DNA of 64,000 bases from an uncultured Bacillota bacterium (GTDB lineage Bacteria; Bacillota_I; Bacilli_A; Erysipelotrichales; Coprobacillaceae), in the NCBI GenBank assembly GCA_949290865.1, contig CASETM010000090.1, forward strand, positions 1 to 64,000, given 5' to 3'. How positions within the stretch are numbered: the stretch's first letter is position 1; the number at the start of each line of letters is the position of its first letter. Shown here in pieces: positions 45,101 to 52,714 of the stretch. Under the pieces are notes generated by a model that did not search any database, had not been told where the DNA came from, and saw only the letters and a list, made by a program, of their open reading frames with translations. The translations under genes and the position numbers were made by a program.

Positions 45101-46390
45101 GAAAAACAAATAAAAAATGAAATTGATTTATCAAAAAAATATCATCCTGTAAAAGTTCCTTTTACAAAACAGATGAAAGAAGAAGGCTGGACGATATTAT
45201 GTCCACAAATGTCACCTATTCATTTTCAGTTTGTTGAAAAAGCAATGCAGGTCAGTGGCTATAATTTAAAAGTATTACCATCTGTTGATAAAGGTGCAGT
45301 TGAAGCAGGATTAAAATATGTTAATAATGATGCCTGCTATCCAAGTATCCTAGTCGCAGGACAAATGATGGAAGCTTTAACCAGTGGAAAATATGATCTT
45401 AATAAAACTGCATTGATCATCTCGCAAACAGGTGGGGGATGTCGTGCCACCAATTACATCGGTTTTATCAGAAAAGCTTTGAAAGATGCAGGAATGGAAC
45501 AAATTCCTGTAATCAGTGCCAATTTGCAGGGACTGGAATCAAATCCAGGATTTAAGATTACATATTCATTGGCTAAAAAAGTTATCATTGGTGCTATGTA
45601 TGGTGATTTGTTCATGCGTGTGCTGTATCGTGTCAGACCATATGAAGCTGTACCAGAAAGTGCTAATCAGTTGTATAAATCATGGCTTGATCGCTGTATG
45701 CAAAATGTAACGAATGGCAATCTGAAAGAGTTTAAGAAAAATGTTTATCAGATTGTCAAAGAATTTGATGAACTGCCATTACGTGATATCAAGAAACCAA
45801 GAGTTGGACTAGTTGGAGAAATACTTGTTAAATTCCATCCGACAGCCAATAATCAGATTGTTGATATTATCGAAAGAGAAGGTGGCGAAGCTGTAATGCC
45901 AGATCTTATCGATTTCTTCCAGTACTGTTTCTATAATGCTGGTTTTGGCAGAAAACATTTTGAAAAAACAATAATTAATGAAAAAATCTGTAATTTTGCA
46001 ATTAATTTTATTGATTTCTTAAGAAAAGATATGTCAAAAGCGTTAAAGAAATCTAAACGTTTTGACCCTCCTTCATCAATTCATCATTTAGCAGAAAAAG
46101 CAAAAGAAATTGTTTCTTTAGGTAATCAGACTGGAGAAGGATGGTTTTTAACAGGAGAAATGATTGAACTGATTGAAAGTGGTGCACCAAATATCGTTTG
46201 TATGCAGCCGTTTGGATGTTTACCAAATCATGTTACTGGAAAAGGTGCTATTAAAGCATTAAGAAAAAAATATCCACAAAGTAATATTGTGGCAGTAGAC
46301 TATGATCCTGGAGCCAGCGAAGTTAATCAGTTGAATCGTATCAAACTGATGTTATCTACGGCATTTAAAAATCTTAATGAAGAACATTAA
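42155..46390 (+). CDS. fused acyl-CoA dehydratase activase / DUF2229 / HgdB-like protein
   Basis: A 1411-residue protein. Residues 1-265 and 320-585 are two ASKHA activase domains (GIDVGSTT at each start). Cys125 (NGTCAGGTGAF) and Cys164 (SRCGVF) in the first, and Cys447/Cys451 (EACSSGC) with Cys486 (SRCTVF) in the second, match the two Cys per subunit that hold the [4Fe-4S] cluster in HgdC-type dimers. Then CQKCTNHC (607-614), a DUF2229 region, and a C-terminal part with DACYPS, GGGCRAT and CMQPFGC like HgdB/double-cubane reductases. It is likely an ATP-driven low-potential electron donor; substrate unknown. MarR-coupled copies are common in Firmicutes. Confidence 0.88.
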   Translation: MDKLYYMGIDVGSTTIKIYVEDNDHHCIYSKYTRHFSDIKPAMEKLITEVKEKFGNLTLKVVMTGSGGLSLSKYLNIEFVQEVIACTKTVETYIPECDVAIELGGEDAKITYFESSLEQRMNGTCAGGTGAFIDQMATLLQTDAAGLNELAKTYETIYPIASRCGVFAKTDIQPLINEGAAREDIAMSIFQAVVNQTISGLACGKPIRGKVAFLGGPLYFLDQLRACFIRTLHLTDEEIIFPENSQLFVAMGACLLSRDNKIKVTTIDYILSVLASLKDGLSDETDTLKPLFEREEDRIEFRNRHYNTKVKKRDLRTYQGPAFLGIDVGSTTSKAVLIDDHGSVLYTYYSSNEGNPVHVVTKILNEIYDVLPEGVKIVHAGSTGYGEALIKSAFKLDVSEVETISHFTAAKYFKEDVSFILDIGGQDMKAIKIENGIIKDILLNEACSSGCGSFIETFAKSLGYDVSEFANLALKSTAPIDLGSRCTVFMNSKVKQAQKEGAKIEDISAGLAYSVIKNALYKVIKLRSPESIGKAVLVQGGTFYNESVLRAFEQETGIKAIRPDIAGLMGAFGIALIAKERYQGQGTTLLTKEQLKEFTYESTIRYCQKCTNHCMLTVSTFNDGSEHISGNRCERGANLPPKSKQLPNLYDYKYRRIFSYRSLPENEAERGTVGIPRVLNMYENYPFWHTLFTDLGFRVVLSPRSSKKIYEMGIETIPSESVCYPAKISHGHIESLIEKGIKYIFYPSVAYERKENPYQGNHYNCPVVTSYPEVIRNNVDNLNDGQIIFRNPFLDLNNRKTMFSNLKDEFKFFNISDQELKNAMNHAYEELEKCRKDIQTEGEKVVAYLKEKNIIGIVLSGRPYHIDPEINHGLADLITGEGMAVLTEDSVCHLDKELKELRVVDQWTYHSRMYHAASYVSSQPHLQLIQLTSFGCGLDAVTADQVAEILNARNKIYTLIKIDEGSNLGAIRIRIRSLKSTIEKQIKNEIDLSKKYHPVKVPFTKQMKEEGWTILCPQMSPIHFQFVEKAMQVSGYNLKVLPSVDKGAVEAGLKYVNNDACYPSILVAGQMMEALTSGKYDLNKTALIISQTGGGCRATNYIGFIRKALKDAGMEQIPVISANLQGLESNPGFKITYSLAKKVIIGAMYGDLFMRVLYRVRPYEAVPESANQLYKSWLDRCMQNVTNGNLKEFKKNVYQIVKEFDELPLRDIKKPRVGLVGEILVKFHPTANNQIVDIIEREGGEAVMPDLIDFFQYCFYNAGFGRKHFEKTIINEKICNFAINFIDFLRKDMSKALKKSKRFDPPSSIHHLAEKAKEIVSLGNQTGEGWFLTGEMIELIESGAPNIVCMQPFGCLPNHVTGKGAIKALRKKYPQSNIVAVDYDPGASEVNQLNRIKLMLSTAFKNLNEEH

Positions 46391-46421
46391 AAAGGATATA
46401 CTTTAGTGTATATCCTTTTTA
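46388..46421 (+). terminator. terminator of the activase operon
   Basis: Stem AAAAAGGATATAC/GTATATCCTTTTT with a six-base loop and T-tail. Confidence 0.85.
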
Positions 46422-46423
46422 AT

Positions 46424-46447
46424 ATAAAAACCAGAAATGAATTTCTG
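46424..46447 (-). terminator. terminator of the XRE-like gene
   Basis: Minus-strand stem CCAGAAAT/ATTTCTGG with a two-base core, followed by TTTTTAT. Confidence 0.65.
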
Positions 46448-46457
46448 GCAATAAATA

Positions 46458-46862
46458 TTATATATTCTGTAAATGACAGTTTGTCAGGATGAGATTTATC
46501 TGTTGAAGATTGTAGTGATTCTTAATTGAAAAAATAATAAGACTATCACGTGAATCTTTAGGATTAAGAATAGTTTTATCAGCGAGTGTTAAAAGAAAAT
46601 TTGTTTTCTTTAAATCTAGATTAATCGCTTTGGTAATCTGTAATATTTGATTACGAGATGGTTTTATTTTTCCAGCGAAGATATCATCATACTCCTGTTC
46701 ATCCATTTCTAGTTTTTTAATAAGATTAGAAGTCGAGATATTATAATATCCTAATATGGTATATAAATAAGTTAAAAAATCCAGTTCTGGAAACAAATTT
46801 TTGACTTCATCAATATTACTGCAAGTATCTACTAATAAAAATAATCTGTCTGTCGCTATCAT
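46458..46862 (-). CDS. XRE-like helix-turn-helix protein
   Basis: A 134-residue protein. A Cro/C1-like helix-turn-helix lies at about 40-85 (LIKKLEMDEQEYDDIFAGKIKPSRNQILQITKAI). The C-terminal half has NFLLTLADKTILNPKDSRDSLIIFSIKNHYNLQQINLIL, the pattern (RD-III-F---N-N-L) of a small XRE group common in gut Firmicutes. Those relatives often neighbour signalling kinases; none is seen here. AGGGTGG precedes the ATG. Target unknown. It is the only leftward gene between 8.7 kb and the right edge. Confidence 0.6.
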   Translation of the reverse strand: MIATDRLFLLVDTCSNIDEVKNLFPELDFLTYLYTILGYYNISTSNLIKKLEMDEQEYDDIFAGKIKPSRNQILQITKAINLDLKKTNFLLTLADKTILNPKDSRDSLIIFSIKNHYNLQQINLILTNCHLQNI

Positions 46863-46890
46863 AAATCCACCCTAAAATAACCTTTATATA

Positions 46891-46919
46891 ATGATATACC
46901 TATTTTTGATAATAAACAA
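46891..46919 (-). promoter_or_regulatory. promoter of the XRE-like gene
   Basis: Minus-strand TTGTTT and TATCAT separated by 17 bases, 29 bases before the start codon. Confidence 0.55.
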
Positions 46920-46967
46920 GTTAAGAGATCAATAAAATATGAATAAATCATAATAAATTCAAAGTAT

Positions 46968-46996
46968 TTGCAAAAAATATATAAAAAGTATATGAT
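46968..46996 (+). promoter_or_regulatory. promoter of the 29-residue membrane peptide
   Basis: TTGCAA and TATGAT with a 17-base spacer, 27 bases before the ATG at 47024. It lies 48 bases from the divergent XRE promoter. Confidence 0.65.
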
Positions 46997-47023
46997 ATTA
47001 TTAATAAAGGAAGAAGGATCATT

Positions 47024-47113
47024 ATGTGTGTAGGACTTGTATTATTATTTTTATCAGGAAGTATTGTTTACTTTGGTATAAACTACTTCAATTACAAATT
47101 AAAACATCAGTAA
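47024..47113 (+). CDS. 29-residue single-pass membrane peptide
   Basis: The ORF (starts MCVGLVLLFLSG, ends KLKHQ) encodes one hydrophobic helix (about 3-22) and a short basic end. Support is positional: a GGAAGAAGG ribosome site 7-15 bases upstream, a near-consensus promoter at 46968-46996, and an intrinsic terminator starting at the stop codon. That is a complete tiny transcription unit. No family was recognised; small membrane regulators, type I toxins and transporter-modulating peptides are possible. Confidence 0.6.
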   Translation: MCVGLVLLFLSGSIVYFGINYFNYKLKHQ

Positions 47114-47138
47114 TCTAGCTTGGCTAGATTATTTTTTT
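47112..47138 (+). terminator. terminator of the small membrane peptide gene
   Basis: Stem AATCTAGC/GCTAGATT, three-base loop, then ATTTTTTT. Confidence 0.85.
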
Positions 47139-47152
47139 AAAAGGAGATAACA

Positions 47153-48223
47153 ATGAAAAAAATAAAATTTATCTTATTAGTATTATTAGTATTTTGTACA
47201 GGATGCAGTCATAGTTCAATACCAGAAGAAAAAGAAAAACAAGTCAGTGAAGAAACCCAGGCACCATTTGAACAAGATACTTGTTTCAAGTATCATTATG
47301 AACAGTTAAATGAGCGTCAGCAGATATTGTATCAGGAAATGTATAATATTATTTTTAATATTGAAGAAGAAGGAAAAATCAGTAACAAAGATGTCAATGA
47401 TATAAAAGTTGTACATGAAGCATTGATTTATGATCATCCAGAACTTTTTTATGTGGAAATGGAAACAGTTTATGATGATTACCGTTTGAAGCCAACATAT
47501 TATTTTGAAAAAGATGAAATTTTAACATATCGGGAACAATTAGAAGAAGCAAAAGAAGATATTTTGGCAGATTTGCCTAAAAAAGATACATATGAACAAA
47601 TGTATTATATTTATGAATATGTTATTAATAATGTTAGATATGATGAAAATTCACAAAATAATCAGCTGTTGATCAGTTCTATGCTTAATCATGAAACAGT
47701 ATGTACTGGTTACGCTAAGATGATACAGTATTTAATGCAGGAAATAGGTGTTAATACGAGTTTGATCGTTGGTGGTTTCTTTGATGAAAATAACCAATTA
47801 CAAAGACATGCCTGGAATATGATAGAATACGATAATGATTATTATTATATTGATGCTACATGGGGCGATGATGAAGAGAATCAGATGGTACTTAATGAAT
47901 ATTTTATGTTTAGCAGTGAAGATATGCTGAAATTTTATACACCGGAAACAAAGTACAATACAACATCAAATCTTCAAAATACTTACTTTATAAAAAATAA
48001 TCTTTACTTTGAACAATACGATATATCTTTACTTGTAAAAGCGGTTAATAAAGAGGACAGAACAATGCTTCTTCGTTTTTCAGAAGATATTTATCCTAAT
48101 GCTAAGAATCGTCTTACACAGACAAATGATGTTTTTGATATTTTGACAAAAGCAGGTATAGAGGAAGAATATATTAATTATAGTTGTGATGATAGATTTC
48201 AGGTAATAAAGGTAATGTGGTAA
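47153..48223 (+). CDS. transglutaminase-domain lipoprotein
   Basis: A 356-residue lipoprotein (signal ending CTGC, Cys19-region lipobox VFCTGCSHS). A transglutaminase-like cysteine protease domain lies at about 140-260, with Cys182 (ETVCTGYAKM), His218 (QRHAWNMI) and Asp233 (YYIDATWGD) forming the triad. It should act outside the membrane; such proteins are thought to cleave or crosslink wall or surface proteins. Good AAGGAGA site. The rnmV gene begins two bases after its stop. Confidence 0.88.
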   Translation: MKKIKFILLVLLVFCTGCSHSSIPEEKEKQVSEETQAPFEQDTCFKYHYEQLNERQQILYQEMYNIIFNIEEEGKISNKDVNDIKVVHEALIYDHPELFYVEMETVYDDYRLKPTYYFEKDEILTYREQLEEAKEDILADLPKKDTYEQMYYIYEYVINNVRYDENSQNNQLLISSMLNHETVCTGYAKMIQYLMQEIGVNTSLIVGGFFDENNQLQRHAWNMIEYDNDYYYIDATWGDDEENQMVLNEYFMFSSEDMLKFYTPETKYNTTSNLQNTYFIKNNLYFEQYDISLLVKAVNKEDRTMLLRFSEDIYPNAKNRLTQTNDVFDILTKAGIEEEYINYSCDDRFQVIKVMW

Positions 48224-48224
48224 A

Positions 48225-48749
48225 ATGAAAAGAATTAATGAAGTTATTATTGTAGAAGGAAAAACAGATACAGCTTTATTAAAAGAACTGTATGATGTAG
48301 ATACAATTGAAACTCATGGTCTCGCAATTGATGATGAGACAGTTGAGCTGATCAGAAAAGTCAGTCAGACCAGAGGAATTATTATTTTGACAGATCCGGA
48401 TTATCCAGGAATGAAAATCAGAAACAGAATCAATGAAGAAATTAAAGGATGCAAAAATGCTTTTGTAGCTAAAAAGGATGCCACTGGGAAAAAGAAATTA
48501 GGAATAGCTGAAGCAAGAAAGGAATCTATTATTGAAGCTTTAGAAAATGTTGTAACATTTTCTCCTGCTCAGGAAAGCATTACCTGGCAGGAGTTTTTAT
48601 CATTAGATATCGTTGGGAATAAACAGAAAAGATTACAGATTTATGAAATCTTTCATCTTGGGTATGGAAATGTGAAAACATTATTCAAACGATTAAATAT
48701 GACTGGCATAACAAAAAATATGATATTAAAGGAACTGGAGAAACAATGA
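48225..48749 (+). CDS. rnmV: ribonuclease M5
   Basis: A 174-residue TOPRIM nuclease that makes the final cuts in 5S rRNA. TOPRIM motifs EVIIVEGKTDTALL (Glu) and IILTDPDYPG (DxD) are present. It overlaps rsmA by four bases (ATGA), the usual rnmV-rsmA pair. Confidence 0.94.
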   Translation: MKRINEVIIVEGKTDTALLKELYDVDTIETHGLAIDDETVELIRKVSQTRGIIILTDPDYPGMKIRNRINEEIKGCKNAFVAKKDATGKKKLGIAEARKESIIEALENVVTFSPAQESITWQEFLSLDIVGNKQKRLQIYEIFHLGYGNVKTLFKRLNMTGITKNMILKELEKQ

Positions 48750-49552
48750 AAGAAATAGCTTCACCATCAACAACTCAATATATACTGGATAAATATAATT
48801 TGTTTCCACAAAAAAAATATGGTCAGAATTTTTTAATAGATAAAACAATAGTCGAAAAAATAGTAGCTCAGGCCCATATTGACAGACAGTGTGCAGTTAT
48901 TGAAATAGGTCCTGGAATTGGTGCTTTGACACAGATTTTGGCTAAATACGCAGGATATGTTCGCAGTTTTGAAATAGATCAGCGATTTCAGCCGGTGTAT
49001 GATGAATTTTTTAAAACAGAAGATGTGGAAATTGTGTTTGAAGATTTTTTAAAAGCTGATATGAAAGATATGGAAAGCCTGAAAGATCAGTATCAGCGTC
49101 TTGTAGTTGTTGCCAATTTACCTTATTATATTACTTCTCAGATCATTGAGAAAATTGTCACAGAAAGTCATTTAATAGATGAAATAGTTGTTATGATTCA
49201 AAAAGAAGTTGCTTTAAAGTTTACCAGTGATTATAAAAATCCATTGCTATTAAGTATTCAGGATCGTGGAACAATAGAGTATCTTTTTACAGTCAGTAAA
49301 AATGTTTTTATTCCTGCTCCTCATGTTGACAGTGCAATCATTAAAATAGAATTGCATCGTGATTTTGATGAGCATTTGTATAAAGTTCTGAATTTATCAT
49401 TTCAGCAAAGAAGAAAAACGATCTATAACAATTTAAAAAAAGAATACGAAAATATAGAAGATATATTAAAAAAAGCAGAAATTGATCCCCGTTCACGATG
49501 TGAACAGTTAAATTTAGAAAATTATAAAGATATCACCAGGATGTTATACTAA
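48746..49552 (+). CDS. rsmA: 16S rRNA dimethyladenosine transferase RsmA (KsgA)
   Basis: A 268-residue SAM methyltransferase that dimethylates A1518/A1519 of 16S rRNA. SAM motif EIGPGIGALT, catalytic motif NLPYY and start motif KKYGQNFLID are present. GGAG precedes the ATG inside the end of rnmV. Confidence 0.96.
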   Translation: MKEIASPSTTQYILDKYNLFPQKKYGQNFLIDKTIVEKIVAQAHIDRQCAVIEIGPGIGALTQILAKYAGYVRSFEIDQRFQPVYDEFFKTEDVEIVFEDFLKADMKDMESLKDQYQRLVVVANLPYYITSQIIEKIVTESHLIDEIVVMIQKEVALKFTSDYKNPLLLSIQDRGTIEYLFTVSKNVFIPAPHVDSAIIKIELHRDFDEHLYKVLNLSFQQRRKTIYNNLKKEYENIEDILKKAEIDPRSRCEQLNLENYKDITRMLY

Positions 49553-49575
49553 ACATATGATATAATGGTGATAAT

Positions 49576-50313
49576 ATGAAAATAGGAGATATCGTTTGCC
49601 GAAAAAAATATAATAAAGATATTTATTTTGAAATTATTGATATCAAAGATCAGATTTATTATTTAAGAGGTATAGAATACAGACTGATTGCAGACAGTGA
49701 AGAAGATGATCTGGAAGTTGTTCAGCCAGCAGCAAATTCAGCAGATATAGTCATTCGTAAAGAAAAAAGTCTGAAGGGAACAGTTCTGCATATTGATGGT
49801 GATGAAGATTATCTGAAAGTGTGCATGGAAAAATATAAAGATTATGGTATCACAGCTTACGGCTATTCTTTTAAAGAAGAACAGATAAAAGAACATATTA
49901 TTCCTTTACTGGAAAAACATAAACCAAATCTGCTTGTCATCACTGGACATGATGCTCTGAAAAAAAACGGCCAGAAAAAAAACGAGAATGATTATTTGCA
50001 CAGTAAGGATTTTGTTGAGGCAATCAAAAAAGCCAGAGAATATGAAGCTGATAAAGATACATTGATTATTTTTGCTGGGGCATGTCAGTCTTATTATGAA
50101 CTGTTATTGGCCAGTGGTGCGAATTTTGCATCCAGTCCAGCTAGAAAGAATATCCATGCTTTAGATCCGGTTATTGTCACAGCACAGATTGCAAATACCA
50201 ATATTAAAGAATATGTTGATCTGGAAAAGATTATTGATAAAACATCGTTTAAGCAAAATGGTATTGGAGGAATTGACACTCGCGGTGTCGCCAGAAATTT
50301 ATATCCGAGGTAA
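49576..50313 (+). CDS. yabG: YabG-family sporulation peptidase
   Basis: A 245-residue protein like Bacillus YabG (290), the spore-coat-processing protease of peptidase family U57. Seen: GDIVCRKKYNKDIYFEIIDI, YRLIADSEEDDLEVV, GHDA with conserved His and FAGACQSYYELLLASGANFASSPARKNIHALDP with conserved Cys. Position after rsmA and before ispE is the Bacillus order. Its presence suggests the organism makes or once made spores. Confidence 0.9.
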   Translation: MKIGDIVCRKKYNKDIYFEIIDIKDQIYYLRGIEYRLIADSEEDDLEVVQPAANSADIVIRKEKSLKGTVLHIDGDEDYLKVCMEKYKDYGITAYGYSFKEEQIKEHIIPLLEKHKPNLLVITGHDALKKNGQKKNENDYLHSKDFVEAIKKAREYEADKDTLIIFAGACQSYYELLLASGANFASSPARKNIHALDPVIVTAQIANTNIKEYVDLEKIIDKTSFKQNGIGGIDTRGVARNLYPR

Positions 50314-50318
50314 GTAAA

Positions 50319-51176
50319 ATGAAAGTGAGAGCATATGCAAAAGTCAATCTAGCACTAGATGTTATAAGAAAAAGGGAAGATGGCTATCATGATCTGGAAA
50401 TGATCATGGCACCAATTACGCTTCATGATTTGATATATATTCACATTATCGATCAGGGCATCGAAATCAATTCAAACAGCAAAATCGTACCTAATGACGA
50501 AAGAAATATCATGTATAAGGTTGCACAATTATTGATTGACAGATATGACATTCCTAAAGGAGTCAGTATTTTTGTCTATAAACATATCCCTATGCAGGCA
50601 GGATTGGCAGGAGGAAGTGCTGATGGTGCCGCGGTAATCAAAGCAATGAATCAGCTGTTTCATTTGCACTTGTCTCTTAAACAAATGGCAGATATTGGAA
50701 AAGAAGTTGGCGCTGATATACCTTTCTGTATTTATGAGAAAATGGCTTTTGTTGGTGGAATTGGTGAAAAATTAGATTTTATCGATATTCCTTTTGAATC
50801 CAGATTGCTGCTGGTAAAACCAAAAAAAGGAGTGTCGACAAGAAGAGCTTTTGAAAGTCTGAATCTGAATCAAGTCATTCATCAGGACTGTCGTACAATG
50901 AAACAGGCTATTATTGATGATGATTATGACAAAGTCATCGAGCAGCTGCAGAATACATTAGAACTGCCTTCTATTGAAATGGTTCCAGAAATTGCCAAAA
51001 TAAAAGAAGAAATGCTGAATTTAGGTTTTGATGGTGCTTTGATGTCAGGAAGTGGTTCCTGTGTTTTTGGAATGACCAGAGATAAGGAAATTCTGGAAAA
51101 AGGTTATCAGTATTTTAAAGGAAAATATTTCTTTGTTAGAAAAACAAAGATATTGAATAAAGGAAAGTCTGAATAG
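50319..51176 (+). CDS. ispE: 4-diphosphocytidyl-2-C-methyl-D-erythritol kinase
   Basis: A 285-residue GHMP kinase of the non-mevalonate isoprenoid (MEP) pathway. N-terminal AKVNLALDVIRKREDGYHDLEMIM and the GHMP loop PMQAGLAGGSADGAAVI are conserved, as is LMSGSGSCVFG. It begins five bases after yabG. Confidence 0.96.
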   Translation: MKVRAYAKVNLALDVIRKREDGYHDLEMIMAPITLHDLIYIHIIDQGIEINSNSKIVPNDERNIMYKVAQLLIDRYDIPKGVSIFVYKHIPMQAGLAGGSADGAAVIKAMNQLFHLHLSLKQMADIGKEVGADIPFCIYEKMAFVGGIGEKLDFIDIPFESRLLLVKPKKGVSTRRAFESLNLNQVIHQDCRTMKQAIIDDDYDKVIEQLQNTLELPSIEMVPEIAKIKEEMLNLGFDGALMSGSGSCVFGMTRDKEILEKGYQYFKGKYFFVRKTKILNKGKSE

Positions 51177-51191
51177 ATTTCCTTTTTTTTG
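51161..51191 (+). terminator. terminator of the rnmV-ispE unit
   Basis: Stem AGGAAAGTCT/AGATTTCCT (one bulge) spanning the ispE stop, then a T-run. Confidence 0.8.
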
Positions 51192-51322
51192 CATCTAGAA
51201 AGAATTTTTCGGGATGATTTGTTAAAAAAGGAAGGAAATGGGTAAATTATTTAAAATTCATTTATTTTCCTTTAATTTATTGTAATATTTTGTTAGAATG
51301 GGCACTGTAGAGAGGTGCGAAA

Positions 51323-52702
51323 ATGAAAACATATGCGGTTGTAATGGCAGCAGGTAAAGGAACAAGAATGAAATCTGACATGCCAAAAGTAGTCCATGAA
51401 GTATTATATAAACCCATGATCTGTCATATCGTAGATGAGTTAAAAGGAATGGGTGTAGATGGTATTTATGTTATTGTTGGTCATAAAGCAGAGGAAGTTA
51501 AAAAGCTGGTTGATGGTGTAGAATTTGTTTTACAGGCTGAACAGCTGGGAACAGGACATGCATTAATGCAGGCAAGAAATGTTTTGGCTGACAAGGAGGG
51601 AACAACGATTGTTTTAAACGGTGATGCTCCTTTAATTACAAAAGAAACTTTACAGAAATTAATTCAGTATCATGAAGAAAACAATATGCAGGGAACAGTT
51701 ATGACCTGCGACTGTGATCTTGATAAGAAGTTTGGTCGTATCATTAGGGATCATGATCAGGTGACAGGTATTGTTGAATTTAAAGACTGTAATGAAGAAC
51801 AGGTTAAGATTTCTGAAATGAATGTCGGTGAATACTGTTTTGACAACAAAGCGTTATTTAAAGCTTTAGAAAGTGTTACAAATAACAATGCGCAAAATGA
51901 ATATTATATCACTGATGTTATTGAAATCATGAACAGACAGAATTTAAATGTTGGTGGCTATAAAATTGATGATTTATCAGAAGTTGGTGGAATTAATGAT
52001 AAATTTGAATTACAGGAAGCAACAAAACAGTTACAGTATAAAGTGAATAAAAAACATTTGCTTAATGGTGTCAATATCATTGATATGAGCAATACTTATA
52101 TTGGTAAAGATGTTATTATCGGTAATGATACAACTATTGAACCAGGATGTATCATCAAAGGGAAAACAGTAATTGGTAATGGTTGTCATATTGGACCTTA
52201 CTGTGAATTTGATAATGTTGAAATTAAGAATAACGTTGAAATTAAATTCTCAGTTATCGCTGATTCTGTTATTGAAAATGGCGTTGATATTGGTCCATAT
52301 GCAAGACTTAGAAACCATTGTCATATTTTAGAAAATGTGCATATGGGTAACTTTGTTGAAATGAAAAAAGCAACATTTGGTAAAGGCAGCAAAGCCGCTC
52401 ATTTAAGCTATATTGGTGATGCGACAGTTGGTGAAAATGTCAATATTGGATGTGGAACGATTACAAGTAATTATGATGGGAAAAATAAATTCCAGACGAT
52501 TATAGAAGATGATGTATTTGTTGGCTGCAATTCTAACCTGGTTGCACCAGTAACCATTGGTAAAAATGCATTTATCGCAGCAGGATCAACAATTACTGAT
52601 CAGGTCAATGAAGATGCTTTTGCCATTGCTAGAAGCAGACAGATCAATAAAGAAGGATACAGTAAGGTTTTAGAAGAAAAAAGAAACAAGGTAAGGAAAT
52701 AG
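51323..52702 (+). CDS. glmU: bifunctional UDP-GlcNAc pyrophosphorylase / GlcN-1-P acetyltransferase
   Basis: A 459-residue enzyme that makes UDP-GlcNAc for wall synthesis. An N-terminal nucleotidyltransferase (VMAAGKGTRMKSDMPKV, 1-230) is followed by left-handed beta-helix hexapeptide repeats (250-440; IGNDTTIEPGCIIKG and others) with the acetyltransferase site region SYIGDATVGENVNIGCGTI. GAGAGG ribosome site. prs follows after 12 bases, the Bacillus order. Confidence 0.97.
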   Translation: MKTYAVVMAAGKGTRMKSDMPKVVHEVLYKPMICHIVDELKGMGVDGIYVIVGHKAEEVKKLVDGVEFVLQAEQLGTGHALMQARNVLADKEGTTIVLNGDAPLITKETLQKLIQYHEENNMQGTVMTCDCDLDKKFGRIIRDHDQVTGIVEFKDCNEEQVKISEMNVGEYCFDNKALFKALESVTNNNAQNEYYITDVIEIMNRQNLNVGGYKIDDLSEVGGINDKFELQEATKQLQYKVNKKHLLNGVNIIDMSNTYIGKDVIIGNDTTIEPGCIIKGKTVIGNGCHIGPYCEFDNVEIKNNVEIKFSVIADSVIENGVDIGPYARLRNHCHILENVHMGNFVEMKKATFGKGSKAAHLSYIGDATVGENVNIGCGTITSNYDGKNKFQTIIEDDVFVGCNSNLVAPVTIGKNAFIAAGSTITDQVNEDAFAIARSRQINKEGYSKVLEEKRNKVRK

Positions 52703-52714
52703 GGGATTAGAAAA

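Noticed and set aside
40980-46390. B12-linked function for YggS or the activase protein
   Set aside because: yggS has its own terminator, and the activase has its own promoter and MarR gene, so neither belongs to the cobalamin-riboswitch operon.
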